A DNA stretch of 64,000 nt from Mycobacterium sp. 4858 (GTDB taxonomy: Bacteria > Actinomycetota > Actinomycetes > Mycobacteriales > Mycobacteriaceae): positions 2,477,092-2,541,091 of the forward strand of contig NZ_LT968776.1 in assembly GCF_900240975.1 (NCBI RefSeq). The letters run 5' to 3'. Shown here piece by piece: positions 1-8,025 of this stretch. The translations under genes and the position numbers were made by a program. The notes under the pieces were generated by a model. That model did not search any database and was not told the origin of the DNA. It saw nothing but the letters and a program-made list of their open reading frames with translations. Every line of letters starts with the position of its first letter. Position 1 is the stretch's first letter.

Positions 1-56
1 CGCCGTGCGACGATGCCACCGAAGAGGCGGACGACGCCATGACGCCGCTCGAGAAG

Positions 57-125
57 TTTTTTTCTCAAACACAATGCGACATACAGGAGAAGAGCCCCTC
101 GCGGGGGCTCGGAGTTGTGTATAAG
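57..125 (-). other. Sequencing-adapter-like insert (artefact)
   Basis: Read on the minus strand, this stretch begins CTTATACACAACTCCGAGCC, continues through about eight variable bases, then a GTATG...TTTGAG block and a run of A. That is the order of an Illumina Nextera read-2 adapter: mosaic end, index, P7 tail, poly-A. It carries several substitutions, as expected from low-quality read tails. It starts abruptly inside the espI reading frame, which stays open by chance. The 56 bases beyond it, up to the window edge, have no recognisable origin and should not be trusted either. Confidence 0.85.
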
Positions 126-260
126 GGCCGGGGGTGTGTTGGGCGGCCCCGGCGGCGTCGGGGACGGACCGTCCACGTCGAAGTCCCCGTACCCGCCGGC
201 GTCCTGGGCCGCATCAGCCTCGTCGGACGGCGGAAAGAGCCGGTCGTAGTCGGCCGCCAT
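126..260 (-). CDS. espI: EspI, N-terminal fragment (cut by adapter-like sequence)
   Basis: EspI is the MinD-like, proline-rich ATPase encoded just downstream of esxA in ESX-1 loci; in M. tuberculosis it is linked to control of ESX-1 by ATP level. The frame opens MAADYDRLFPP, close to the start of Rv3876, then an acidic and glycine stretch and the beginning of a Pro-rich segment (PTPPGPPNTPP). About 45 residues look genuine, against roughly 660 in the family, before the frame enters adapter-like DNA. The gene starts 101 bases after the esxA stop. The remainder, including the ATPase domain, lies outside the window or was lost in assembly. Identity rests on a short N-terminus plus position. Confidence 0.75.
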
Positions 261-361
261 CAGAACCTCTCAGACACTCGCAGCCGCGAAAGCACGAGAA
301 GAGGCGAGATCTCCCACGGGGTCGAACTCGCCCAGTCTCGTGCTTCGTCGTGGTTGCTGGC

Positions 362-649
362 TTATGAGAACATTCCCGTGACGCCGGACTCGGTTTGGGC
401 CATCGTCTGGCTGGCTTCCGTGATGCGGGCCGCCAAGTTTTTCAACGAGTCGTTCAGCTCCGCGGAGCTCTGGTCCCAGCGCTGCTGCACGGCCTGGTAG
501 GCCTCCGAACCGCTACCGCCCCAGGCCGCGGCGAGCTTCTGCAGCGAGCTCTTGCCCTCGTCGAGCAGGCCCTGGGTGGCCGCCACGGCCCCCTGGATCT
601 GGCTCGCGCCGCCTTCGATGCCCGCGAAATTCCATGACTGTTCGCTCAT
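362..649 (-). CDS. esxA: EsxA (ESAT-6), ESX-1 secreted WXG100 protein
   Basis: EsxA is the 6-kDa ESX-1 substrate that leaves the cell as a 1:1 heterodimer with EsxB and is tied to phagosome membrane damage. The product has 95 residues, the family length, opening MSEQSWNFAGIEGGAS with the hairpin-turn motif WGG at residues 43-45 (AAAWGGSGSEAY) and ending VTGMFS. It has no signal peptide, as expected for type VII secretion. A GGAG Shine-Dalgarno sequence lies about 9 bases before the ATG. It is the last intact ESX-1 gene here, 43 bases after esxB, and is probably co-transcribed with it. Confidence 0.98.
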   Translation of the reverse strand: MSEQSWNFAGIEGGASQIQGAVAATQGLLDEGKSSLQKLAAAWGGSGSEAYQAVQQRWDQSSAELNDSLKNLAARITEASQTMAQTESGVTGMFS

Positions 650-692
650 GTTGTTTGCTCCGTTCTGTCTATTCGGTGAGGGGTTGTCAGGG

Positions 693-995
693 TCAGAAGT
701 TCATTTGTGACGAAAGCGAGCTGGCCTGCTCGTCGTCGGCCTTGGAGTACTCGATGCCGGCACCGTGGATGTTCTGCGAAATGTCGCTCAGTGCCTTGAT
801 CTGCGCCTGGCCGGCTTCGTGGAAGCGTGCCAACGCCTGCTGGGCCGCCGCGCCGGCCTGACCGCGCCAGTGGCCGGCCAACTCGCCGCCGGTCGACTCC
901 ACCTGTCCGATGACCTGCTGGAGCTCGCTCGAGATTCGGTCAAAGTTGCTGGCCTCCGCGCTGAGGGTAGCGGCGTCGGTTCTCATCTCTGCCAT
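693..995 (-). CDS. esxB: EsxB (CFP-10), ESX-1 secreted WXG100 protein
   Basis: EsxB is the partner of EsxA and carries the heterodimer's export signal, which in M. tuberculosis is read by the third ATPase domain of EccC (EccCb1). The 100-residue product has the WRG turn motif at residues 43-45 (GHWRGQAG). Its C-terminal tail contains the general type VII signal YxxxD (YSKAD) and ends SSQMNF. Length and tail match the family. It lies 89 bases after PPE68 and 43 bases before esxA on the same strand, the standard order. Confidence 0.98.
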   Translation of the reverse strand: MAEMRTDAATLSAEASNFDRISSELQQVIGQVESTGGELAGHWRGQAGAAAQQALARFHEAGQAQIKALSDISQNIHGAGIEYSKADDEQASSLSSQMNF

Positions 996-1084
996 GTTCG
1001 CTACTTTCTGTGTTGCTCTTCCTCACCAATTGATGGCAAGTCTTCCGGCCCGGGCGGCCGGGAAGTCTGTTTCGTACGGTGCCG

Positions 1085-2314
1085 TCACCAGTCGTCGTCG
1101 TGGTCGTCACCGTCGTCGTCGTGGTGTTCGGCGGTCAGCGTCGCGGGGGCCGCCAGGCTGGGTCGAGTGCTCCCGGATCCGGCTTGCGCGCCGTGGCCCA
1201 TCGCGCCCATCGGGGCCGTGCCGCCCATCGCCGAGGACCCGGCGCCCGCTCCTGCCGCGGCGGGCGCCATCGCCCCCGCCGTGGGCTTGTCGATCAATTG
1301 GCTCATCAGCGACGTGCGGGCCGAGGTACCGCCCGCTCCGGGCAGCGCTTCCGAATGCATCAGACCCAGCCCCGCTTTGGGGCCCGAGCCACCGGCCAAG
1401 GGGTGACTCGACAGGGGACTGGCACCGAGCAGGCCGACCTGGCCGGGTGCGCGGTCAGCGGCCCCGCCCGCGCCCGGCAGATTGCCGCCGGGACCGCCCA
1501 TTCCGCCGGTCTGGCCGGCCAGTGACGTCATCTGTTGCAACGGCTGCATGAGCTGCTGCATCGGCCCACCCAGTTGCCCCAGTTGTCCCGTGTACTGCGG
1601 AACTTGTTGTGCGGGCGGAACGGTCGCGTCCGGCGTAGGGACATCGGGAGTGGGGACGTCCGGGGTGTCGGACGGAATGTCCTCCGCTACTTCCTCGGCG
1701 AGGGCGCGCAGCGTCCCTGCAGCCTCGTCGGCCGCCGTGCTCGAGAGCCGGGCCAACGCCTGGGCCGCCACGACCTCGCCCACCCCGGGTTGCACGATGG
1801 GTTTCACGGGGGGAAGCGGCTCGAATGTGGTGTTCGCCATCGTTTCGGCGAGGTAGACGTCCATAGAGACGGCGGCCTGATTCCACATGCGGACGAAGTA
1901 GTCGGTCTCGTTCAAACCGATCGGCACCATGTTGATGCCGAGGAAGTTGGTGGCCGTCAGCACGCCATGTGTGATGTGGTTGGTCGCAATCTCGGGCAGC
2001 GAAGGCGTCATCGCCAACGCCTTCGTGTAGGACGCGGCCTGGGCCATTGCCCGCATCCCTCGTTGCTGGGCGTGCTCGGCCGCTGTGTTCAGCCAGGCAA
2101 CCATCGGTGTGGCCGCGGCGATCGCACGCTCGCTGCCGGGCCCCGTCCAGGCGGCTTTGAGGGCTACCAGGGCGGCGCCCAATTCCACGGCCTGAGCCTC
2201 CAACGCGGCTCCCAGCGCTTCCCACCCCGCGGCGGCCTGCAGCATCGGCGCTGGACCCGCTCCGGCCATCAACCGAGCGGTGTTCAGCTCCGGTGGCATT
2301 GCGTGCCACAACAT
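1085..2314 (-). CDS. PPE68: PPE68, ESX-1 PPE protein
   Basis: PPE68 is a cell-envelope PPE protein of the ESX-1 locus that normally pairs with PE35 and is recognised by the chaperone EspG1. The 409-residue product opens MLWHAMPPELNTARLMAGAG, with PPE at residues 7-9 and the conserved PPE domain through about residue 180. A Pro/Gly/Gln-rich middle follows (repeated LGQLGGPMQQLMQPLQQ-type text), and the tail is very acidic, ending DDDGDDHDDDW as in M. tuberculosis PPE68. An AAGGAG ribosome site lies about 10 bases before the ATG. The expected pe35 gene is not found upstream. Confidence 0.96.
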   Translation of the reverse strand: MLWHAMPPELNTARLMAGAGPAPMLQAAAGWEALGAALEAQAVELGAALVALKAAWTGPGSERAIAAATPMVAWLNTAAEHAQQRGMRAMAQAASYTKALAMTPSLPEIATNHITHGVLTATNFLGINMVPIGLNETDYFVRMWNQAAVSMDVYLAETMANTTFEPLPPVKPIVQPGVGEVVAAQALARLSSTAADEAAGTLRALAEEVAEDIPSDTPDVPTPDVPTPDATVPPAQQVPQYTGQLGQLGGPMQQLMQPLQQMTSLAGQTGGMGGPGGNLPGAGGAADRAPGQVGLLGASPLSSHPLAGGSGPKAGLGLMHSEALPGAGGTSARTSLMSQLIDKPTAGAMAPAAAGAGAGSSAMGGTAPMGAMGHGAQAGSGSTRPSLAAPATLTAEHHDDDGDDHDDDW

Positions 2315-2564
2315 GTCTACCGGTCTCCTTGTTTACGAAGTGTCGTTTGCGGTTATCTTCTGGTTGACTTTGGGGTCGCTAATTCATTCCGCTTTGCATT
2401 CGGGTTCGCGCCATCCCTAAATCAAGTGAACACAAACAAAAATCCATGTGAACGCATACCAATTCGGCTCATGGCGACAAGCAACAGGTGCTAGGCGCCC
2501 CGATTCGGTTGTCGCCCTTTGGTTCACGGCTTCTTTAGCAGGCGACGGGATAATCCTAACCGCC
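2315..2564. other. Spacer between eccCb1 and PPE68; no PE35 gene
   Basis: In ESX-1 loci this gap normally holds pe35, about 300 bases plus leader. Here only 250 bases separate the eccCb1 stop from the PPE68 start, visibly richer in A and T than its surroundings, and neither strand encodes a PE domain. It presumably contains a promoter for the PPE68-esxB-esxA segment, but I could not assign -35/-10 elements with confidence. Confidence 0.6.
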
Positions 2565-4334
2565 CTATGGTGCTGGTGGATGCACTTCTTCTGGCGGATC
2601 GATGTAGACCGCCTGGATGACCTCTTTCCCGTCTGGAGCGACCAAGAATGCTTGCCCCGGGGGGCGGCGTTTGACCTGAATTTCCCGCGACGGGAAATCC
2701 TGCTTGTCGCCCGAGAGGAACAAGGTCGGGGACCCGGCGCCGTAAGCTGCGCCGACGAACTTGTCCATAGTCGATTTGTATGCGTAGCTCATTTGGCAGG
2801 TGACAATGATGTGCAGCCCGATATCCGTGGCTGCGGGCAATAACGGCGCCAGCGGTCCCATCGGGGGCATGCCGCCGGCGGCGGCCACGATCATGTGCCA
2901 GTCGTCGACCAAGAGAACCACGTCGAATCCGGTCCACCACGAGCGTGCCCGCAGCTGGGCGGTGGTGAGATCGGCCGGCGGTAACCGCTTCTTCAGGTTG
3001 GTCGCCAACGCTTTGATGGCCTCGTCGAGCGTGGTGCTGTTGCGGTTGATCGCCCCCGCGTCGAGCAGATGGCTGTCCGGCACCGCGTCCAGCAGCCCGG
3101 AGCGGTAGTCGGCCAACATGAACCGCACTTGTTGTGGACTGTTGCGCGCGCAGATGGCCCGTGCGATTGCGTGCGCCGTCCGTGTCTTGCCCGACTTGGC
3201 CGCACCGAAGATCAACAGGTGCGGGGTCGTGTACATGTTGGCGTAGGCCACCGACAGGTCCGCTTCGCGCAAGCCGATCGGAATCGTCCAGCGCGTGCGG
3301 TAATCAGACTCCGGACCGGGAGGGTTCGGGTCGAGTTCGTGAAGGTAGATCCGCTCCGGCAACACCCGGACGCGGGGCGCCACGTCGGTGTGATGGGAAG
3401 CAATCTCGTTCACGGCCGCCGTCATCGCCTCGACCAGGTTGTCCGCGCTGTGCACGCCGTCCAACCTCGGCACGCCGATCATCAGGTGGTGCTTTTCCAC
3501 CGACATCGCGCGGCCCGGTCGATTCGCTGGGATCTCGCGCACCGTGCGGTCGATCTGGGTGTCATTGACGTCGCCGAGCCGGAACTCGATCTTGGTCCCC
3601 AGATAGTCGCGGACGCGTGACTTCAACTCCGTCCATCGCGGTGTGGTGATCACGGTGTGGACGCCGAACGACAAGCCCTGTGAAGCCAACTCCTGGACTG
3701 GAGCTTCGAGGTCGGGGAATTCGGCGACGAAAGCCGGCCACCCGTCGATGACCAAGAAAACGTCGCCGAACGGGTCGTCCGCGACGGGCTGGTTAGGGTC
3801 TTCGCGCAGCTGCCGGTACATCGCGATGGAGCCCACCCGGTGTTCCTTGAAGGTGGCCTCGCGTTGGCGCAAAACGGCCTGCACCTCCGCCACCACCCGC
3901 ATGACCCTGTCGGGCTCCGACCGGGTCGCCACCCCGCCGACATGGGGGAGGTCGTCCAGATAGATCAGGCCGCCGCCCCCGAGGTCGATGCAATAGAACT
4001 GAACCTGCCGCGGCGTGTGGGTGGCGGCGGCCGACATGATCATGGTTTGCAGCAGGGTCGACTTTCCCGTCTGCGGCGCGCCGCCGATGGCGATGTTGCC
4101 GCCGGCTCCAGAGACGTCGACGCCCCACACGCCCTGCAGGTGCCGGCGCGGCTCGTCCATGATGCCCAGGGCGAAGCGCAACGTGTGGCGCTGGTCATCG
4201 TGCGCGACAAGCTCGTTGAGCGGCGTCGGATCCTTCAGGGGCGGCAGCCACATCTTGTACGCCCGCGACTCCGTAGTGCTGAGTTGGTCCAGCACCACTT
4301 CGCTGAGCGCCCGTACCTTGGGTTCGACTGTCAC
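2565..4334 (-). CDS. eccCb1: EccCb1, ESX-1 FtsK/SpoIIIE ATPase (C-terminal half of EccC1)
   Basis: This is the cytosolic half of the split ESX-1 motor ATPase and docks on membrane-bound EccCa1; its last domain binds the EsxB tail. The 589-residue product starts MTVEPKVRALSEVVLDQL and carries two P-loop domains: Walker A GAPQTGKST near residue 85, with Walker B-like VFLVIDGW near 195, and a second P-loop GAAKSGKTR near residue 380. It has no transmembrane segment. The length is close to the 591 residues of Rv3871. Its ATG overlaps the eccCa1 stop by 4 bases (ATGA), so the two halves are translationally coupled. Confidence 0.97.
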   Translation of the reverse strand: MTVEPKVRALSEVVLDQLSTTESRAYKMWLPPLKDPTPLNELVAHDDQRHTLRFALGIMDEPRRHLQGVWGVDVSGAGGNIAIGGAPQTGKSTLLQTMIMSAAATHTPRQVQFYCIDLGGGGLIYLDDLPHVGGVATRSEPDRVMRVVAEVQAVLRQREATFKEHRVGSIAMYRQLREDPNQPVADDPFGDVFLVIDGWPAFVAEFPDLEAPVQELASQGLSFGVHTVITTPRWTELKSRVRDYLGTKIEFRLGDVNDTQIDRTVREIPANRPGRAMSVEKHHLMIGVPRLDGVHSADNLVEAMTAAVNEIASHHTDVAPRVRVLPERIYLHELDPNPPGPESDYRTRWTIPIGLREADLSVAYANMYTTPHLLIFGAAKSGKTRTAHAIARAICARNSPQQVRFMLADYRSGLLDAVPDSHLLDAGAINRNSTTLDEAIKALATNLKKRLPPADLTTAQLRARSWWTGFDVVLLVDDWHMIVAAAGGMPPMGPLAPLLPAATDIGLHIIVTCQMSYAYKSTMDKFVGAAYGAGSPTLFLSGDKQDFPSREIQVKRRPPGQAFLVAPDGKEVIQAVYIDPPEEVHPPAP

Positions 4335-6574
4335 GGCGTCATCACCTCGTCGAGGACGGGCGCGGCGGTGAATTGGTGAATCCGCAGGTTCTTGGATCCG
4401 GCCTGCGGGCTGGCCCCGTTGCCGTCGCCGTCAGGCTCGTCCCGTTTCGGCGGAATGTAGGGAGCGCCGGTGTAGAGGGTGCTGAACTTGACCGGATCCT
4501 CCATACCCACCCGCAGAAAGCCGACGCCACTCTCTTTATTGGTGATGTACTGCGCCTCCGGGGTGCCGATCACCATCTTTGACTCGTGAGAGCTGGTGGT
4601 GCGCAACGCGATGCGGTATGTGAGGTTGGGCTCGAGCTTGTCGATGCGGGCCCCTCCGGTTTGCAGTGACTGGGTGGCCAGCAACAGGTGCACGCGCAAC
4701 GAGCGGCCCACGCGGCAGATCCGGTCGAAGAGATTGATGAAGTCGGGGTGGCTCTGCAACAACTCGGCGAACTCGTCGACGACGACGAAAAGCGTTGGTA
4801 ACGGGGCTAAATCGGCACCGCGTTCGCGATACTTCTCATATTCGGCCACACCGGACAGCGCACCGGTCGCACCCACCTGTATGCCGGCCTGTCGCAGCAG
4901 CGACTGGCGCCGGTCGAGTTCCCCGGTCAGCACCTCACCCATCCGGCTCACGAGCTCGGCTTCCTCGGCCATGTTGGTAATCACCGCGGCGGTGTGCGGA
5001 AGCTTCTCCATGCCCAGGAACGTCGACCCGCCTTTGAAGTCGGTGAGCAGGAGGTTGACCTGATCCGGATGGTGCATCGCCACGAGGGACAGGATCAGCG
5101 TGCGAAGGAATTCCGACTTCCCCGACCCGGTCGTCCCGATGAGCATGCCGTGTGGTCCGCCGCCGAATTCGGCGCCCTCTTTGATGTCGAGGTACATGAT
5201 GTTGCCGGTCTTGAGCTCGTGACCGAACGGGATCTTGAGGCGATCGCGGTCCTTGTCGGTGTACATCCGCCAGCGCGCGGGCGTCACCTCCTCGACGCTG
5301 TGGGCTCCCACCAGTTGATGCCACTCCGTGGCGACCTTCTTCTGGGTGCCAATGTTCTTCTTGTCGATGATGGTGCCGGTGATGGACCAACCGGCCAGCT
5401 TGCGCGCGATGCGGGCGGCTTGCCGCGGGGACAGGCCGTCGGTGCGCGCCGTCACCTGGCGGAACGACTGGCTGGGCAGGCGGTCGTCGGCGGTGCCGTC
5501 GTCGGCCACCCGGATGCGGTAGTTCGAACCACGGTGGTTGCCCAAAGTGATGACCGTGACGCCGGCCCTGCCGTCCGGCGGGAAGCCGGCCTTCCCGCCG
5601 GTCAGGTCCACCACGACGACGTACGGGCCGCCGGGCAGCGCATCGGGTGAGTGTGGGCCACGCGCAGCGAGATCGGACAGCCCGTCGGGTCGGGTGTAGA
5701 TCATCCTTGCCGGGCCGGCACTGTCGGTGTCGGTCGGATGCTGAAGGTGCGGTAGCCATTTCAGCCACGACCAGTCCGGATCGTCGGGTTCCTCGGTGAG
5801 CACCCGCAGTTGCAACAGGTCCGGGGGATGAAAGACGGCGAGATGGCACACCATCGCCGCCAGCAAGGCAGCCGACCCCCCCGGATCGCCGCCCACGGCG
5901 ATCGTCGGAAAGGTGCGCAACTGCACGAGTTTCGGGCAGTCGTGGATCAGGCCATGGGTGCGCAAGAACTTGACCGCCCACATGTTGGCAACCGGTTCGA
6001 GGTATGGCTGCGGCGCCGCGGTGGGGCCGGCCAGCTCGCCTCCGGCGGACGGCTTCATGAGCCGGTCCACAGCCGGCTGGTCGCCGATTCCGATCCGCGT
6101 GGCGGCGTAGAAGTCGGCGTTGGCCGGGCGTGACCACTGACGCGGCGTACCGACGATGGACAGCAGATCGTCTGGATGGGGTGCGTGGAAGCTGAAGAAC
6201 GCCACTTGCGCACTCGCCGAAGAGGTCACCCTGGGACGCAGCCCCGCCAGGTACCGAAGGTATTCCTTCCGGTCGGCATTGATTTCGGGCACCTTTTTCC
6301 CGCCACCGCCGCCACCGCCGGCCACCATGCTCAACGACATCATGATCATCATCAGCGGCATCATTAGCATGTACGGCGAGAGCGCCCGGGTGCCGGTGAG
6401 CACCATGATCGCGATCATGCCGAGCATGCAGACGCCCATGACGTACGGAAGCGCTTTTTGAATGCCCGACGGCGGGATGTCGACGCCGAGGTCTTCCGGT
6501 GGGGTGAGGCTGATTTCGCCGGGCGTCAGCCGAGGACCGCGGGCGACCGTAGGGGTGAACTTCTTGGTCGTCAT
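4331..6574 (-). CDS. eccCa1: EccCa1, ESX-1 membrane FtsK/SpoIIIE ATPase (N-terminal half of EccC1)
   Basis: EccCa1 is the membrane-anchored half of the ESX-1 ATPase in the EccB-EccC-EccD-EccE core complex. The 747-residue product has a cytosolic N-terminus, two transmembrane segments near residues 40-62 and 65-88 (the second Met/Leu-rich), a glycine run just after, and a first ATPase domain with Walker A GTTGSGKSE near residue 480 and Walker B-like LFVVVDEFAE near 595. It overlaps eccB1 and eccCb1 by 4 bases on either side, marking one tightly coupled operon. Confidence 0.97.
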   Translation of the reverse strand: MTTKKFTPTVARGPRLTPGEISLTPPEDLGVDIPPSGIQKALPYVMGVCMLGMIAIMVLTGTRALSPYMLMMPLMMIMMSLSMVAGGGGGGGKKVPEINADRKEYLRYLAGLRPRVTSSASAQVAFFSFHAPHPDDLLSIVGTPRQWSRPANADFYAATRIGIGDQPAVDRLMKPSAGGELAGPTAAPQPYLEPVANMWAVKFLRTHGLIHDCPKLVQLRTFPTIAVGGDPGGSAALLAAMVCHLAVFHPPDLLQLRVLTEEPDDPDWSWLKWLPHLQHPTDTDSAGPARMIYTRPDGLSDLAARGPHSPDALPGGPYVVVVDLTGGKAGFPPDGRAGVTVITLGNHRGSNYRIRVADDGTADDRLPSQSFRQVTARTDGLSPRQAARIARKLAGWSITGTIIDKKNIGTQKKVATEWHQLVGAHSVEEVTPARWRMYTDKDRDRLKIPFGHELKTGNIMYLDIKEGAEFGGGPHGMLIGTTGSGKSEFLRTLILSLVAMHHPDQVNLLLTDFKGGSTFLGMEKLPHTAAVITNMAEEAELVSRMGEVLTGELDRRQSLLRQAGIQVGATGALSGVAEYEKYRERGADLAPLPTLFVVVDEFAELLQSHPDFINLFDRICRVGRSLRVHLLLATQSLQTGGARIDKLEPNLTYRIALRTTSSHESKMVIGTPEAQYITNKESGVGFLRVGMEDPVKFSTLYTGAPYIPPKRDEPDGDGNGASPQAGSKNLRIHQFTAAPVLDEVMTP

Positions 6575-8022
6575 GAGGCCGCTCCTGGGGCTGCGCCGGG
6601 CAATTTGCGGGGGCTGGGGTCAGTCGGCAGCGTGTCGTGCTCCAGCAGAGCCGCGTCTTTCGAGAGCACCGGCCCGTCCACGAGCAGGCGAACGATTTCC
6701 CACGGAGCGGTCTTGGGCGACGGGAGGCCGAGCGACGACGCGGTCTGCTGATCGGGCACACCGTAGCGAACCCCTTGTGGGTCAACGTAATACAAAGATT
6801 CACCGTACCGAGGATCCGGTGACTGTAGCTGCACGAATTTCCCGCCATCTATGTAAACCGTTGCGGAGCCTTGAATCTGCTTGATCCCGGTGGTCATCGC
6901 TGACGCGGGTATGGGCAGATGGCGGCCGGTCAACACCGCGGTTCTCGGCGCCTGCTCACCGGGCTTGCGTTCCCACATCCAGCACAGCGTGGGGTCGTCC
7001 GGCCGCGAGACGATCTTGATCGGCTCGTCGGGCAAGGGCGAGTTGTACACCAACTCGGGGATGTTGACGATCAGGTTCGGAGGCAGCGACGGAGGAACCA
7101 CCAGCCCGTACGATTGATTCGCGCGCAACGCAGCCGCCGTGTTGGCATTCACGGGCGCGACCCCGTCCTGCATCACGACGAAGTATCTCAGGCCGAGGGT
7201 CGTGTGCAGCTGTAGCACCGAACCGATCACCAGCTCATCGGGCAGGCCCAGGGTGTTCGGGGCACCCGCGTTGGGGACGGGAGGTAACTGCCAGGAGCCG
7301 GCATCGGGCAGCGCGTTGAACATAGCGGTGGAGAGGGGGCTGGGCTTGGCGGTGCCGCGGATGCCCACCGCGAACGTCATGGGGCGGTCGCTGAGGTTGG
7401 TGGCGTGCCGGCCCTTGGCGGTGATGACCCAGTCCTTGCCTTGATACGACGCCAACAGCGCCTCGCTGGGCAGGATCGGGTCGATCGCGGGATGCTCGAT
7501 TACCACCGGCATCGCGATGATTCCGGTTTGCACTGTGGGATTGGCACTTTCGGCCCGCACGACGGTATCGCACAACGTCCAGGCCGAGGAGGAATCTGAC
7601 GACACGGGGGTGGCATAGGGGGCGCCGGGGATCCCGATGGACTGGCCCTTCGGTAGGCGGTTCAGCTCGGCGGACTTGACCGTCGCGGGTTCGGCCGGGT
7701 TGCCCAGCACCAGCCGCGCCGAGGTCAGGTTGTAGACGGGATGGAGTTCGCTTCCGACCTTGAGGTAAAGCTGGTTCGTCCCGCGGTCCACGAACAGGTT
7801 GCCGTTACCCAGCTTGCCCTGCGGTTTGAAGTAGGCCATCGCCAACGCACCGACCACGATCAACACCGAGACGACGACGCCGAGCGACACCGACCGGCTG
7901 TAGAACTGCAACGGGTCGTCGAACATGCGGGTGTCGCGCCGGACGATCGCGTGTTCTAGACGCCGGAGCAAAAAGCGCCAGCCACTGACTTGCACCTTGG
8001 TCGTAAGCCGGAAACTCGCCAT
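6571..8022 (-). CDS. eccB1: EccB1, ESX-1 core membrane component
   Basis: EccB is a core subunit of the type VII inner-membrane channel with one membrane helix and a large periplasmic domain. The 483-residue product has a basic N-terminus (KVQVSGWRFLLRRLEHAIVR, typical of EccB), one helix near residues 47-66 (GVVVSVLIVVGALAMAYF) and a periplasmic repeat domain with cysteines in the SSSAWTLCDTVV and DDPTLCWMW segments. Its length matches Rv3869 (about 480). It lies 3 bases after eccA1 and overlaps eccCa1 by 4. Confidence 0.97.
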   Translation of the reverse strand: MASFRLTTKVQVSGWRFLLRRLEHAIVRRDTRMFDDPLQFYSRSVSLGVVVSVLIVVGALAMAYFKPQGKLGNGNLFVDRGTNQLYLKVGSELHPVYNLTSARLVLGNPAEPATVKSAELNRLPKGQSIGIPGAPYATPVSSDSSSAWTLCDTVVRAESANPTVQTGIIAMPVVIEHPAIDPILPSEALLASYQGKDWVITAKGRHATNLSDRPMTFAVGIRGTAKPSPLSTAMFNALPDAGSWQLPPVPNAGAPNTLGLPDELVIGSVLQLHTTLGLRYFVVMQDGVAPVNANTAAALRANQSYGLVVPPSLPPNLIVNIPELVYNSPLPDEPIKIVSRPDDPTLCWMWERKPGEQAPRTAVLTGRHLPIPASAMTTGIKQIQGSATVYIDGGKFVQLQSPDPRYGESLYYVDPQGVRYGVPDQQTASSLGLPSPKTAPWEIVRLLVDGPVLSKDAALLEHDTLPTDPSPRKLPGAAPGAAS

Positions 8023-8025
8023 ACG

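Noticed and set aside
1..56. Coding continuation of espI beyond the adapter
   Set aside because: The open frame persists by chance; the residues do not resemble EspI and sit beyond adapter and poly-A, so the origin is uncertain.
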